Positions 52,509-64,000 of a DNA stretch of 64,000 nt are shown in pieces (positions within the stretch are counted from its first letter, which is position 1; every line of letters begins with the position of its first letter). A program made the translations under genes and the position numbers. Origin of the DNA: Posidonia oceanica (taxonomy: Eukaryota > Streptophyta > Magnoliopsida > Alismatales > Posidoniaceae); NCBI GenBank assembly GCA_037176725.1, contig JAZBRS010000035.1:51904001-51968000 (forward strand), in the 5' to 3' direction. Under the pieces are notes generated by a model. The model saw nothing but the letters and a program-made list of their open reading frames with translations. It searched no databases and had not been told where the DNA came from.

Positions 52509-53712
52509 CTAATCGGTCCAGGCTTTCTTTGCCTTTCTGGAGTCAGGGAACTGGGGAGCACTAGGAGGTATCTCACTGATAGGTCAGAACGCTTGTACCT
52601 CCGTCAGATTTTTGGGAGTACATCCCGAGCCTTGTGTAGATGCCAAGTCATTAGACCGCACCTCCATACTGCATGAGATCAGCCAGTTTGGTAGTAGCAG
52701 ATGTTGACCCATAAGGATATGCTTGAAAGAGCCTTGGGGCTTTGCTGTCTATGAATGTGCCCTGCTAGAGGCCGAACTGCCGCATGACCCGGATGGGGTG
52801 ATACTCCACGCCTCCGGTGAATCCAGGCAGCACCACGAGTCACGCATCGTGGGTATCAAAGAAGATGGTAAAAGGCTCGGCCGCAGATGGGATGATGCGC
52901 CACGTGACGGTGTCGTCCGTCAGCTCAGATAGCTTCTTGTATTCTTCGGGGACCTTTTTGATTGTCCTGGCGTGGCCGCTGTTGCAGTATGTTTCAATGA
53001 TGTGGCCCCGGGGGCACAGTAAGTTCAGTTCAAGGTGTGCAGCCAGCCAGATCTATACTAGCACTCCGCAGCCGTGGAAGTGGCAACAGTGGTGGGAGAT
53101 GCGGTCCAGTCCGCAGTAAGTTTTAGCCAAGACGACTGGTGCTAGGTCTATTTGCCTAGTCACCACAGCAAGTGCGATGTCAGCAATTTCTACCGCGACT
53201 GTCATCCGGCCATGAGAGAAGATTAGCTCTCCCAGAAATCGGGTGACAAATCCCTGAAGCCACAGATCATCTCTGAGTTCAGCGCGCTTGTCTATGATCT
53301 CATCAAAGTAGTGTAGGCGCAGCATGGGCGTGGAGCCGCTGGTGCAGATCAGTCTTTGCTGGCACCTGTCAGTAGATAGCCCAAATAGCTTGCAGAGGAC
53401 CGCTATGTACTTGTCACGCCTCATGAAAATGGGCGGTCCCATCAGCCAGGAGAAGCCACAGATGCGGCGCACCTCTTCCAGAGTAGGTGTCAGTTCAGTT
53501 CTTCCGAAGCGGAAGATATGGTGCACTGGCTTCCAGAATCTTGTGGCAGCGCACAGAAGGTGATCGCTCACTTCGACATCAGCCGCCTTCAGCAGTTTTG
53601 TGGGTATGCCCCAGAGGCACAGCTTCTCGCAGTCTTCCTGAGTAAGCTTGCCAATCCAGCCCCGCAGGGCTTCAGAACAGTGCACTGGGGTTTCAAGAGT
53701 TGGCTATCCCAT
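52509..53712 (-). pseudogene. Element E extra ORF, PMD/DUF7745-like (decayed)
   Basis: The start ATG (53710-53712) aligns with Met120 of D's ORF, but the third codon is UAG. Open from 53685 to 53053 is GWIGKLTQEDCEKLCLWGIP, FWKPVHHIFRF, TELTPTLEEVRRICGF, GELIFSHGRMTVAVEIADIAL and PVVLAKTYCGLDRI, about 75 percent identical by eye to D. A UAG at 53050-53052 follows HGCGVLV. The remainder to 52509 is recognisable but out of frame. It confirms that the extra ORF is an ancestral component shared by D and E. Confidence 0.88.
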
Positions 53713-55008
53713 GGCGCAGGCCGCAGGGTGAAGTAGGCAGATGCTGCAGAGCTTGAAGGTACCTGTTATCAATGTTGCAGACTGTTAGATCACACAGGCA
53801 TATAATCTCTAATAGAAAGTAGAATCTGAGGCTGATAAAGCAGTTCAATATGTATCCAGTAGTTAATATCAGAACAAAGCAGCTAAGCAGACATAAGCAA
53901 AGGGAATCTGTAGCAGTCTTGTGGACACGGGGGCAAGGACTAGCAGGAGATCTGGACCAGCGCAGCCTGAGCAGTGTCAACACGTTCTTGGCAAGAAGTA
54001 CTGTCTCAGAGTCAAAGCGAGTTGCAGAGTAGAATGATTGTGAAGAAGGAAGGGATGATTGGAGATGCATGTATGCGTGATGCAAGTTGATATGCTTTAG
54101 AAATGATTAGTATGCTTTAGCGCCCTCAGCATACGGAGTGCTTTGGTACCTGCTACAGAGGAAGGGAGTGGTCCCTGACTCACTGGGCCCTACTTGGACT
54201 CTTAGCTTGCTGGTGGCACTCCGGAGCGGGTGTTGGCAGTATACAGGTGGTGGTGTGGTGAGGACAGGCTAGCTGCCAAGCTCTCAGGACCTACACCTAC
54301 TCTTGCTGCTCTCTTTTTTTGATTTCTCCCTCATGGGTATGCAGTCTTTCTCTGCCCCTGGCTAGGAGATGGTAAGTGTTTGCTTTTGGAGGGAGGCGGC
54401 AGACCCTTTTTAGGCTTACACCCTTGGATTTCTTGTAAGGTACGGGGGGATGATTTTGCCTGTATTTTCGGGCTGATTCTTGTCTAACCCTTTTCATTTC
54501 TCTTCCCCTCTTTTTTTTTTCTTTTTGCTTGCTTTTCCTCTTCTTCCTTTTTTTTTGTTTGCTTGCTTGATTTCTTTTTTTCTCTTTTTTTTTTCACAGG
54601 CTTTTGCTATCCCCATTTTGGAGGTAAAAAGAAGGGTGTTTGGGTTGTAATGGATGTGGGCTTTGGGTTTCCATGTGATGGGTAGAAGGAGCAAGGTTAG
54701 ACTGCACACCCTATCTCTAGGGCTGGCTTCTGTCTTCGTCTTCTGTTCCTTGGACGTGCCCAAGCCTAGATGTCTATTCTCACTTTTTTCAAACTCACAT
54801 CCTAGCATTTTTTCCTCCCTTAGAGGTGTATGTCCTTACGAGTTTAGGCAGTTCACCTATCTTGATTGATGGTGGCTCCCTCACTAGCTAAGGCATCTGA
54901 GTAGAGCCAGGTGAGGCAGGGTGGACTCCTTCTAGAGCAGGCAAGTACTTCCGATTTTTATCACCGGGCAGAAGATGCAATGCGTGATTGAAGGGACGAT
55001 GATGATGA
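53713..55008 (-). other. Element E spacer, equivalent of D's integrase to extra-ORF spacer
   Basis: Matches 29400-30760 of D, including GGAAGGGAGTGGTCC, the T-rich tract (54480-54600 here) and CAGGTGAGGCAGGGTG. No gene. The right end is the deletion junction at about 55010-55020. Confidence 0.8.
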
Positions 55009-58000
55009 TTTGAAAAAGAGAGCAGACTGGTCAGTGGGGCTGCATATGGGTACGTTGCCAGGGTCACTGTTGCAGCTAGAGGGCAGGCAGAGGTGCTCTT
55101 CTGAGGGCTCAAGGGCCGGGAGATTATGGTGCTCAATTGGTCCTCTGCATCTGGTTGTGACTGTGAGAGTGAGGCCTCTGACGCCATGGGGGCCTGCCAT
55201 AAGAGTTGCTATTTTGCGGCAGGAGGATGTGAAGCGGACTGCGCTGGCTGCATTCTCGGTGATGCGGCTGCTGAAGTGGGCCAAGTCGCGCTGCTGACTG
55301 AATTGACTGACTGTCCCTCCAGAGAGAGTGACAGCGCTACTGATGTGACTGCGACAGCAGGTAGCCTGCCTGACTGTGCCAGAAGGAGTGTCTTTGACTT
55401 CTGAGCTGCTGCTACTGCCTGTGCTTGTAATGCAGATGTGGCTGCAGAAATGTAAGAGCTTGTCAGTTCTGCCACAGAGTCTGCTGAATTGCCTACTGTA
55501 TCTGCTGAAAGAAGAGCCAAACAAACTGACCATGGCGCCTCCGTGCTGATCAAAGCCTTGCTGCCAGTTCGGACTCCCTCTACTGCGCCAGACTGCTCCT
55601 CATCCGAGTAGTAGTCCTCAATGCAGACCCAATCTTCTATTGGCACCGTGACTCGATCGTCTGTTGATCCCAAAACTCCTGCACTGGTGATGTTAGTGAG
55701 GTCTCTGGGGATGGCCGGTTCCTGATCCTTCATTTGAAAGCAGTGATATTCGTTGGGCTTGGGCTCAAAACCGAGGCCTTCAGATTTCCTCCACTCCACC
55801 GCTATGATCGGCTCTGCGATCCCCTGGCCATGACGCCCGAGCGGTGTACCCTTTATGTAACCCCACCTGTGACATACATTCTCGACCATTCGAAAGGGGT
55901 TGTTGTGAATGGCCAAGGAGTTGGCACGTTCAAGATCAGGAATGAAGTTAACCGGCTTGCACTGATTAATGTGATATAAGGCTTCGGAAGTCTCGGGGTC
56001 AAACGGGATAGTTTGTGAAGAGACGGGGGAGACTGCCTCAATCCACTCCTTCTCAAAGTTCTCCACCATGACGACAATGACATCATCGCCGTGACGATAC
56101 TTTATCATTCGATGAAGGGTCGAGGGAAGGACCTAATGCTTGTGGAGCCAACGGTGCCCAAGCAAGAAATTGAAGTTTAGCTTCAAGTCGACAACATAGA
56201 ATTCTACATCGAATACGACCGAGCCAATGGCAAGAGGAATAATCAAGATCCCCAGAGCGTCATGGTGGGTGTTGTCAAAAGCTGTCATTCCCTTTACGGT
56301 TGGTGTGATATCCTCGGCTTTGAATCCGAGCTTAGTTGCAGTACGCAAGGGGCAGACGTTAAGGCCTAACCAGCGTTAGTGGGATGCGAAAGTTTTTGAA
56401 CTGAACCGTGACGAACAGGGGTTGATTGTGATTAATCCCTACCGGAGGTAGCTCATCACTCGTAAAAGAGATGACCTAGGGCTCTGCAATCATCCCTACC
56501 ATGCTTTCCAAGGCCGAAGGCTCAATAGATTAGGACCCACGGGCAGCTTGGAACCTGCGAAGAAAAGCTTTGCGATGTTCGGCAAAGGTGTGGATTAGGT
56601 CCCAAATGGAAATATCAGCTTTGACCTTCTTAAGTTGGGAGGTTATGTCAGCTTTGGGTTGGTTTTTCTTGGCAGCAGGAGGGGTAGTTTTGGCAAGTCT
56701 AAAGGGGTAGTGGCAGGAGGTTGGGCCGCTACAGGTTGGGCAGGGATTTGGCTTACTACAGGTTGGTTTGAGGCCGGATCTGCTATGGGTTGGTTAAAGG
56801 GTGGGGGCATAGAAGGTTCAGGATAGTTTGGACTAACTACCGGTGTTGGGGGTCTGTAGACCCTCCCCGATCGCATTACTTCCGCACACATTTCTATGGC
56901 GTAGCTGTAAGGGACACGATGGGTGTCCAGGATTAAATCAATAACCACCGGAGCACGTGCTGCGAGCATAGGAGGGGTTACAGGGGGACCTATTGGGTAT
57001 TGAGGTCTACCTAAATGGTAAGGTTGTTGGGGTGGGAAGGCAGGGGCTGGCTGAGGTCTGCCTAGAAGATGTATAGGGGATTCTAGCTGAGGCCACCCTA
57101 AGAGGTGGACAGGGGATCTAGGCTGGGCCCTAGCTAGGAGGTGTATAAGAGGTTGAGCCTGAGGAAGCACAGCAGGGGGCACGAAGGAGCGCTCCGGCCT
57201 GGCACGCGGTCAGATCATGTGAACTCCCGACTCAGAGCCGGCAACTGCCACGAGAAAGAGATTAACCGGGAAAGGCTCAGAAATGTCAGAAATAAGATCA
57301 GAAGGGTCTACCACAGAGGTAGTAGGCCTAGAAGGGAAGACAGAGTGAATGCCTAAGGTTCCCGCCCCTCCCAGATAAGAGTGCTCCGGCTGAGGTTGGT
57401 GGATGATACCAGAATGAGGGGGAACAGCTGAATGTACAGATGCATGTGTGTGTGCTTGAGTGGATGCCTCGTGCATGTCAATCACAATTGTTCCCGATTC
57501 GATTAGGTCCTGAATTGCGTTCCGCAGGGAGTAGCAATTATCCGTCGAATGCCCGACGCTTCGATGGAAATTGCAAAAGAGGTTCGCCTTAAACCAATGC
57601 GGCAAGGGATTTAGGGGCGGGCGAACCTCCGGGAACTTCAGGAGCGATGCAACCTTCGGCAAGATGACTGTGAGCGGTTCCACCAGTGGGGCGAACTTCT
57701 ACTTTTCAGTGGGTGGCCTTCTTTGCCTCTGGTATGAGCCTTGCTGAACCGATGCGGCAGGGTAGACCGGTCTAGCGGTGGTTGTGATCTATGGTGTGGG
57801 TGGATTCCTAGGTGCAGGAGCATACACCATCTGAGCTGGGGCAGGCTGGGATGGCAAGTGAACAGGCACAGTAGGAGAGTCGACGAATGCAACAGCCATT
57901 TTCGGCGAGTCTTTCTTGTTTGGACGGTTGTTGCTGCTACCGCTGTTGTTGTTGGAGGTACTGCTGTTGGCACTGTTACTGCTGATCGCGGCCTGCTTAG

Positions 58001-59640
58001 TGAACGTAGAGAGCCGGGAAGTTGCCACTCCACAAAGAACTCTCCACACGCGCTCCAGCTCGGATGAGTGCTGCAAAAGTAGTGACTGGTTGAATGCTAA
58101 GCAGAGCCCCAAGAGATGGCTGCACCCCTTTGATAACGATCTCAATAGACTCCTCGTCGGAGGGTCTACCTCGAACCTGTGAAGCAAGGGCGCACCAGCA
58201 GCCGACGTACTCCCTGAACGGCTCGTTGGAATTCTGCTCAATTGCGATCAAGTCTGCCTGCTTTGGGACTAGATCGAGGTTGAAGGAGTACTGTTCCAGG
58301 AACGCCTGACTGAGGTCGTTCCAAGTCTTGATGGCTGACATATCAAGCGATGTGAACCACTTGAGTGCCGGCCCGGTCAAGCTCTTCTAGAACAGGCGGA
58401 TCAGCAACCTCTCGTCAGCCTAAAGCTGAGCGAGATCACCGCAATACGCCTTCAGGTGTGCTACGGGGCAGCCCCTACCATTGTATTTCTCAAAGTCCAG
58501 GATTTTGAACTTCAGAGGGAGTACCGCCTCTCGAAAGCAACAGAGGTCCCGGAATTGGTAGGTCTGGTGCTCAGTACCCTGCACTAGTTGTAGTGCCTTC
58601 TCCAAGACGTCCATACGGTTGTTGATGGGATCTGGATTTGCTGTCATAGGAGAGGGATCGGCAGGGGTAGTGAGCACATATGCCGAATGGGTGGCACCTA
58701 AGTGCTCCTCTGGATCTACCATAGCGTCGCCTAGTGGAGCAACGGGATGGCCGGCGTATCCGTGCTGGGGAACTGTGTATGCAGGGATGAATGCAGGGTT
58801 CTGGGCCTGATGCATGGGAGGAGGGTAGATGCCATGCTGTGCTGCGGGAGGGGTAGGATGCTGGAGCACCAGTTGCTGTACAGGCAGGGTGCCAGACAGC
58901 GAGCCAGTGGGGTACTGGGCTCCAGCCAGTCCGAAGGACTGACCACCAGAGGGAAGAGGAGCATGTTGTGCTAAGTGTTGTGCAGAAGGAGGCGGTAAAC
59001 GGGCCCCCATCATTAGAACCGTGAGCAGTTGAGACGTTGGTCGAGGCAGAGGTGTAGAGGTAGATGCATGAAATGCAGGAACTGGCCTCAAAGGAACCTC
59101 AGGAGCGATAGGAGTACAAGGGGGACGAACCGATAGAGCCATGCCCTGCAGTCTCTGGGCAAGCTCCATCAAGTGCTGGTACTGAGCCTCAGGTGTTCCG
59201 TTAGCAGGAACGCTGAAGTGCAGCGCCGGCGAAGATTGAGAAGCAAATGGCACAGACACAGATTGTCCGGGAGGAGTAGGTGCTATAGCAAAAGTCGCAG
59301 CAGCGGTAGGAGGGATGTCGAAGGCGACGTATCCCTGGGAAGGAGGGGCCAATGGCATCTCCGAAACGCAAGTAACGGTCATCAAGATAGACTCGATGAC
59401 CGGATCCAGAGGAAGAGATGCTTGCTAGTGTCCTGGGATATACTGAGATCCTAGAGGCATCAGGGGAGGAAACCCTGGCATCGGAGGGGGAACAAAAGGG
59501 GCAGAAGGAGCAACTGGAGGGGCCGGAGCGGAAACACCCTCCGTGACAGGAGTAAAGAGAGGCTCACTGACGTACTGGGCCATTGTTGACCTAGAGTGCG
59601 TGAGAATGGGGCTACGACGGGTATGCAACGGCGATTCCTA
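55009..59640 (-). pseudogene. Element E gag-protease remnant
   Basis: In sense order: Gag N-terminus (59628-59425, then UAG), Pro-rich region and start of the Gag core (59385-58420, UAG), core remainder (58380-57997, preceded by UAG; it ends in a frameshift from loss of two bases in a CT run), zinc knuckle CNFHRSVGHSTDNC (57683-57210), and a piece (57182-56643) that reads from the Pro-rich gag end into MLAARAPVVIDL without a break, showing gag and pro share a frame. In the protease a deletion of about 10 bases near 56368-56372 removes the D-N-G-S active site. The G-patch-like motif survives (GYIKGTPLGRHGQG). The linker ends where RT should follow, at the 4.3-kb deletion. Confidence 0.9.
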
Positions 59641-60899
59641 ATAGGAGCTATCATCGCAAAGACGGTTAGCTCAGAAGGGGAATAGTCGCGAACAAGGTCG
59701 CAACAGGGGTGTCAGAAAGGGTCAGTACTCAAGCTCCAGCAAGGGGAACTCGCTTAGCGATCACTGCTGACACAGGCAGAGATGAACAAGGATTAGAAAC
59801 TAAAAGACAGATGCAAATGAGTTAAGTTAGATGGCATGGATGATGTGTATGCTTTCTAGTATGCCCCCTCACCTATCTAGTGTATCCTAGTGGGTGATCT
59901 ACTTCGGGTATCCTCAAGTGTATGGGTCACCGACTCTGGTCAGAAAAAGTAGGCTCCCTGTCGAACTCCTAGCCAGAGCTGAGGAAATAACAGTGTGGTG
60001 CGTTGGTGGCCCTGACCCCGCCAAAGCGTGGGCAGTACACTCCACTACACCGACACGACCCCTGGACAAAGGGCGGACAGACCGATTGACTTGGCCCACG
60101 CCAAAAGCGGTGGAACAAGACGTCGGGACCATCCTTCGCAGACTAGTAGGTGGACTCAGATGAGAAGAATGCATGCCCTATATGATGCTTATGCAAATGC
60201 TTAAAGTTTTTTATCTTGCACATTTTATTAACCCAAGGGGGTGCAGGATTGTTTGAAGTCTCTAGTTGCTCCTAGAAGTTCTTTTTACTTGCCACTTTTA
60301 GTTAACCACAGGGAGAGCAAACAGTCTCTACTATCCTAGGCATGGCATGTGCGACAGGGAAGAAAATCAGTCAAGTATGGCAGGCAAACAGCATACAACA
60401 CAGCAAAAGGCAGGTGCATGGCATGTGTGAGTGTTCGTGAGCATGATAGTGAAGAGAAAGCATTCATCATGTCAAAAGGCATATATACAGGGCATGTGCG
60501 TGTGTAGTGTCATAGCAAATGTGTAAAAGAGAGCATTCATCATTCAAAAAGCATGCATTGTTGCCAAGCAAGTATGTAGACATGCATTGTGCAGGAAATA
60601 AAACAATAATAAGTAAGCAAGATAAAGGAAGTAAAGGCAGGTAAGCTATAAAGCAAATAAGAGCAGAAGCAAGGAAATAGGCAAGTAAACAAGCAAATTA
60701 GACAAAGCAGAGCAAGATAGAGCAAAAACCAAGGCAAAAGCAGCCGAGGGGGTGCAAAAACCTAAGCAAAGTAACCACAAGGTGACTTGGCAGCAGTTTG
60801 CACAGAAGAGCGACCAAAATAGGCAAAGAGGCAAACAAAGGCAAGCAGAACTACGAAAGCAGTGAGCGAAAAGCCAGAAACGAAAGTCAGAGTCTAGCA
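59641..60899 (-). other. Element E leader
   Basis: Aligned with D's leader. The conserved block is at 59995-60125 and the splice-donor-like GTGAGG near 59873. No gene. Confidence 0.7.
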
Positions 60900-60917
60900 T
60901 CCCTAGCGGAGTCACCA
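60900..60917 (-). other. Element E primer-binding site
   Basis: In sense TGGTGACTCCGCTAGGGA, one base after the LTR. It differs from D by a C to T at base 4 and two other changes, so pairing with the tRNA may be weakened. Confidence 0.8.
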
Positions 60918-60918
60918 C

Positions 60919-63900
60919 TGTAGTAATCCCGGTGTTCAGATCATCCATGCACACTGCCAGAAGCTCGCGTACACCGATCGGAATCAGGCTCACTATAAGC
61001 GGCTAAGTCCGAGGAGGAGAGCTCAACTCAAAAACACTTAAAACAAAGGAGAAAAGATAAGAAAAGAAGAAGATAAGACAATTCAGAGTCACCACCGTGT
61101 CTATCATCGGAAGACAAGGAAAATCGAGGGAAATGCGTGGGTTAACACGCAAAACCAAGCAAAAGATGCAATGCAAAGGAAAACAAATGCAAATGATATG
61201 ACTCATGCCTAGGATAAGGGCAATATGGTCATTACGGGCCAAAAGACTGGGCAAAAACTCCTGTTACGTGCGGGGAAGGTGTTAGGCACCCCTGACACGC
61301 CCGAGAATCGGTCTTTCTAGGCTTACGCTCGCATACACAGGAGAATACAGGTTTGAATGCCTAAATGCCAATGAATGCCTGAATGAATGCTCAAAGGTGT
61401 GCTCTAAGTGATGGGATGCAATGCGAGGAAGTAAACATGCAGTCTAAGTACTCAGCAATGGTGTTTGTGTTCTGAACCGATCGAGACCTAGCTCGTGAGA
61501 ACGCTAGGCAGTAAGCATCACTGCCCTATATGCAAATGCAAGCGAAAAAGCAAAACAGCTATAAAACCAAGCAGTGCAGGCGACATGCAAGAGAAAACGG
61601 CATAAGACACGCAAAATGATGCAAGAAACAGAAGTGGCACGCGAAACGGTGCAAAAAAAAGCCAGCATGCAAAATGGTGTGGTAAACGGAAGTGGCACAC
61701 GAAACAGTGCGAGAAAACAAAGCGGCACGCGAAACGGTGTAAGAAAGCAAAGCGGGCACGCAAAATGGTGTAAGAAAGCAAAGCGGGCACGCAAAACGGT
61801 GCAAGAAAACAAAGCGGGCACTCAAAACAGTGCCAAAGACAGAGTGGGCATGCAAAACGGTGCCAAAAGCGAAGCGAGCATGCAAAACGGTGCCAAAAGC
61901 AAAGCGGGCACGCAAAACGGTGCCAAAAGCAAAGCGGACATGCCAAAAGGTGCTAAGACGAAGTGGGCACGCAAAATGGTGCCAAAAGAAAAGCAGGCAT
62001 GCAAAACAGTGCCAAAAGCAAAGCGGGGATGCAAAAAAGTGCAAGAAAACAAAGCGGGCAAGCAAAACGGTGCTGAAGACAGAGCGGGCACGCAAGACGG
62101 TGCCAAAAGCGAAGCGGGCACGCAAAACGGTGCCAAAAGCAAGGTAGGCACGCAAAACGGTGCCAAAGACGAAACCGGCATGCAAAATGGTGCCAAAAGC
62201 TAAGTGGGCATGCAAAACGGTGCCAAAGACAGATCGGGCACGTAAAACGGTGTCAAAAGCAAAGTGGGCACGCGAAACGGTGCCAAAGACAGAGCGGGCA
62301 TGCAAAACGGTGCCAAAACAGGCGAAATGAAACATCGATAAAGCCATGTAGATGTAAATGCAAAGAGAAAGGGTAGGAGAAGCAAGGGGGAGGCAAACAG
62401 TGCGTGTGTGAGAACAGACATTGTTTAAGGACCGCGCAAAGTAGGTGTGAAGACCTACAAAGGGGAAGAGAAGCAAGTGGAGGGATTACCACTGTTTTGT
62501 GACTGTTTCCCACCAAAGTGTCCCACGATGTGTCTCGCACGTTGCCAAAAGCTCGTGATGCGATCGGATCGTGGAAAAGGGGGAAGAAAGTCGCAATTAG
62601 TGGTGAATCCAGGGGGAACGCAACACAAAGATGCCAAGAGTACGCGAAAGGAGAATAGAATTGATAGGTAAGAAGAGGGAGTCCTAATCTACATGCTCGA
62701 GAAATCAGAAAGCGAAAACAATGCTTGCAATGCAAATGGTGTGCAAATGAATGCTGTGCAGGGGTTCAGGAGGACTTACCTTGGAAATCTGAAGCCTGAT
62801 CTGAGAAATGCTTGGTCCATGCTGAAGAGCGCTCCGCCGGGGTCGTCCAGGTAGCTTGGTTGAGAAGATCCAACGGCCAGATCTGAAGATATCCCAGCTT
62901 CAAGGCAGAGGGGCCAGAATAGGGGAGAAGAATGGATCTAGGTGTACAGGAGGTCCTAGGGGTGTGTAAAACAGGTCCTCCCATGTAAATGGGAGCTAAG
63001 AATGCTTAAGTGTGTGCAGGAATGCCAAATGCAAGGATGCATGAGTGCAATGCATGCAAAAATGCAAGAAAAGACCTAAGGATGATTTTTTAGAAAACTT
63101 GGAAACTTATGTGCAATTTTTGAAAAAGTGGGGGTCTAGATGCAAAGATTTTGAAAAGTTAGGGGGCTTTTATGTAAGGTTTTTGAAAACTGGAGGGTCT
63201 GAGTGCAATTTTGCAAAATGCAAGGTTTAAAATGCAATTTTACAAGGTAAAATATGCATTAGGTTTGAAATCATATGGAGGATTAACATGCAATTTTGAA
63301 ACATGCAGGGGTTGAAATGCAATTTTGTAAGCAAAACAGTGGTCTTAAATGGTCTGTGAATGGAAACAGAGGACCTATATGCAATTTTTAAATATGCAAG
63401 GTCAAAAATACAATTTTATAAGCAAAAATATGCATTTAAATGAGTTTTATAAGCATGCAGAGGACCTATATGCAATTTTAAAACATGCAGGGTCTAAAAT
63501 GCAATTTAATAAGCAAAAATGTGATTTAACAGATGCTGTGCATTAATGTGAAGGACCTATATGCAAAAATTAAAATGCATGGGGGAAATGATGCAATGCA
63601 ATAAGAAATGATGCAAAATAAATGCATAAGTTAACAGAACAGAGGACTAAAATGCAAATGATGAAAAAGACAGGGTTTAAAAATGTAATTTACTAAGGTA
63701 AAATTAAAGCATTAAATCAGATTATTAATTAAAGGACTAACATGCAATAATGAAAAACCAGAGGGCCTGAACTAAAATGAGCTTAAATAGAAAACACAGG
63801 AGAAGGACCAACATGCAATTAGACAGTTTTTTAAGTTTTTCATGCAATTTAATAAGATTTAAATTCAGAATTAAATGAGTTATAAACAAGGGCAGGACCA

Positions 63901-64000
63901 GAATGTAATAAAATAAAAACAGGAGCTGAAAATGCAATTTAATGGCAAAATAGCATGGTAAAGAAAAATAACGCTATAGTAAAAACATAGAACGACGGCC
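60919..64000 (-). repeat. Element E 5' LTR, cut by window end
   Basis: Starts TGTAGTAATCCC like C. From about 62196 on it is about 99 percent identical to C (16291 onward; 14 differences seen in 1.8 kb). The first 1.2 kb is less similar, about 96 percent plus several indels. It holds the primer-site look-alike (61087-61096), conserved block (61255-61325) and a 30-bp tandem array (61620-62310). About 3 kb of the LTR lies outside. Confidence 0.9.
61620..62310 (-). repeat. 30-bp tandem array in LTR E
   Basis: About 23 units of GCAAAACGGTGCCAAA type, more than in C. The array keeps a 305-codon minus-strand frame open; this is a repeat artefact. Confidence 0.9.

Larger units (their letters stand above)
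50216..64000 (-). mobile_element. Element E: D-related, truncated and internally deleted
   Basis: From right to left: 5' LTR (60919 to window end), primer site, leader, gag-pro remnants, spacer, extra-ORF remnant and structured 3' domain, all in the order of D. Missing are the RT to integrase region, the 560 bp next to the 3' LTR, and the 3' LTR itself. Gag has at least three in-frame UAG codons. Its LTR belongs to the family of C, while its interior is closely related to D's, so C, D and E are sister subfamilies. Confidence 0.9.

Noticed and set aside
61559..62476. 305-codon minus-strand ORF of FGTVLHARFAFGTVLRA-type repeats, and similar frames at 15885-16571
   Set aside because: The frames stay open only because the LTR tandem unit is 30 bp; all three frames are open and the copies differ between LTRs C and E.
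15131..64000. Reading LTR C and LTR E as the two ends of one 49-kb element
   Set aside because: C is flanked by its own CCTAC duplication and B's gag continues through it, so C is a solo LTR; E is a separate element without a 3' LTR.

Overview
This window is plant nuclear DNA made entirely of nested LTR retrotransposons. I see no cellular gene, rRNA, tRNA gene or CRISPR array. The protein hallmarks are those of the Ty3/gypsy Tat/Ogre lineage: Ty3-type gag, a D-x-G-S protease, reverse transcriptase, a degenerate first RNase H followed by a second complete RNase H, and an HHCC/DDE integrase. LTRs are about 6 kb and one element is nearly 28 kb, the size class of Ogre. The host is probably a dicot but the species cannot be named from sequence alone.

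Layout, using labels A to E. A (1-6484, minus): an old decayed element with an LTR end (1-140), broken pol (722-4240) and about 2 kb of 5' LTR (4495-6484). B (plus): 5' LTR 6485-12607, primer site, leader and a defective gag from 13859, starting inside A's LTR. C: a solo LTR in minus orientation (15131-19003 plus 46910-49142) inserted in B's gag with target duplication CCTAC. D (19004-46904, minus): a complete 27.9-kb element inserted in C with target duplication CTCGG; its LTRs are 5908 and 5909 bp and differ by about 26 substitutions. B's gag resumes at 49143 and fades near 50215. E (about 50216-64000, minus): a relative of D that lost its 3' LTR, its protease active site and all of RT-RH-IN; its 5' LTR runs off the window.

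D carries, in sense order, a leader, one ancestral gag-pro-pol frame (now broken by two 1-bp deletions and one UAG), an intact 519-codon ORF in the position where env lies in env-bearing elements, with a plant-mobile-domain/DUF7745-like region, and a 3-kb 3' noncoding domain. E keeps gag remnants, a decayed copy of the extra ORF and the 3' domain.

The most unusual signal is that 3' noncoding domain in D and E. It is built of about 30 (D) and 23 (E) short units, each with two interleaved stems in H-type pseudoknot order. Both stems show paired base changes between units. Groups of units are enclosed by 8-12 nt inverted arms that differ from module to module, and between D and E, yet remain complementary. 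This looks like a selected or mechanistically maintained multi-branched RNA (or DNA) fold. Other notable signals are a leader block conserved across otherwise diverged families, a primer-site look-alike inside every LTR, and a trimeric higher-order repeat in E that is open as a sense ORF.
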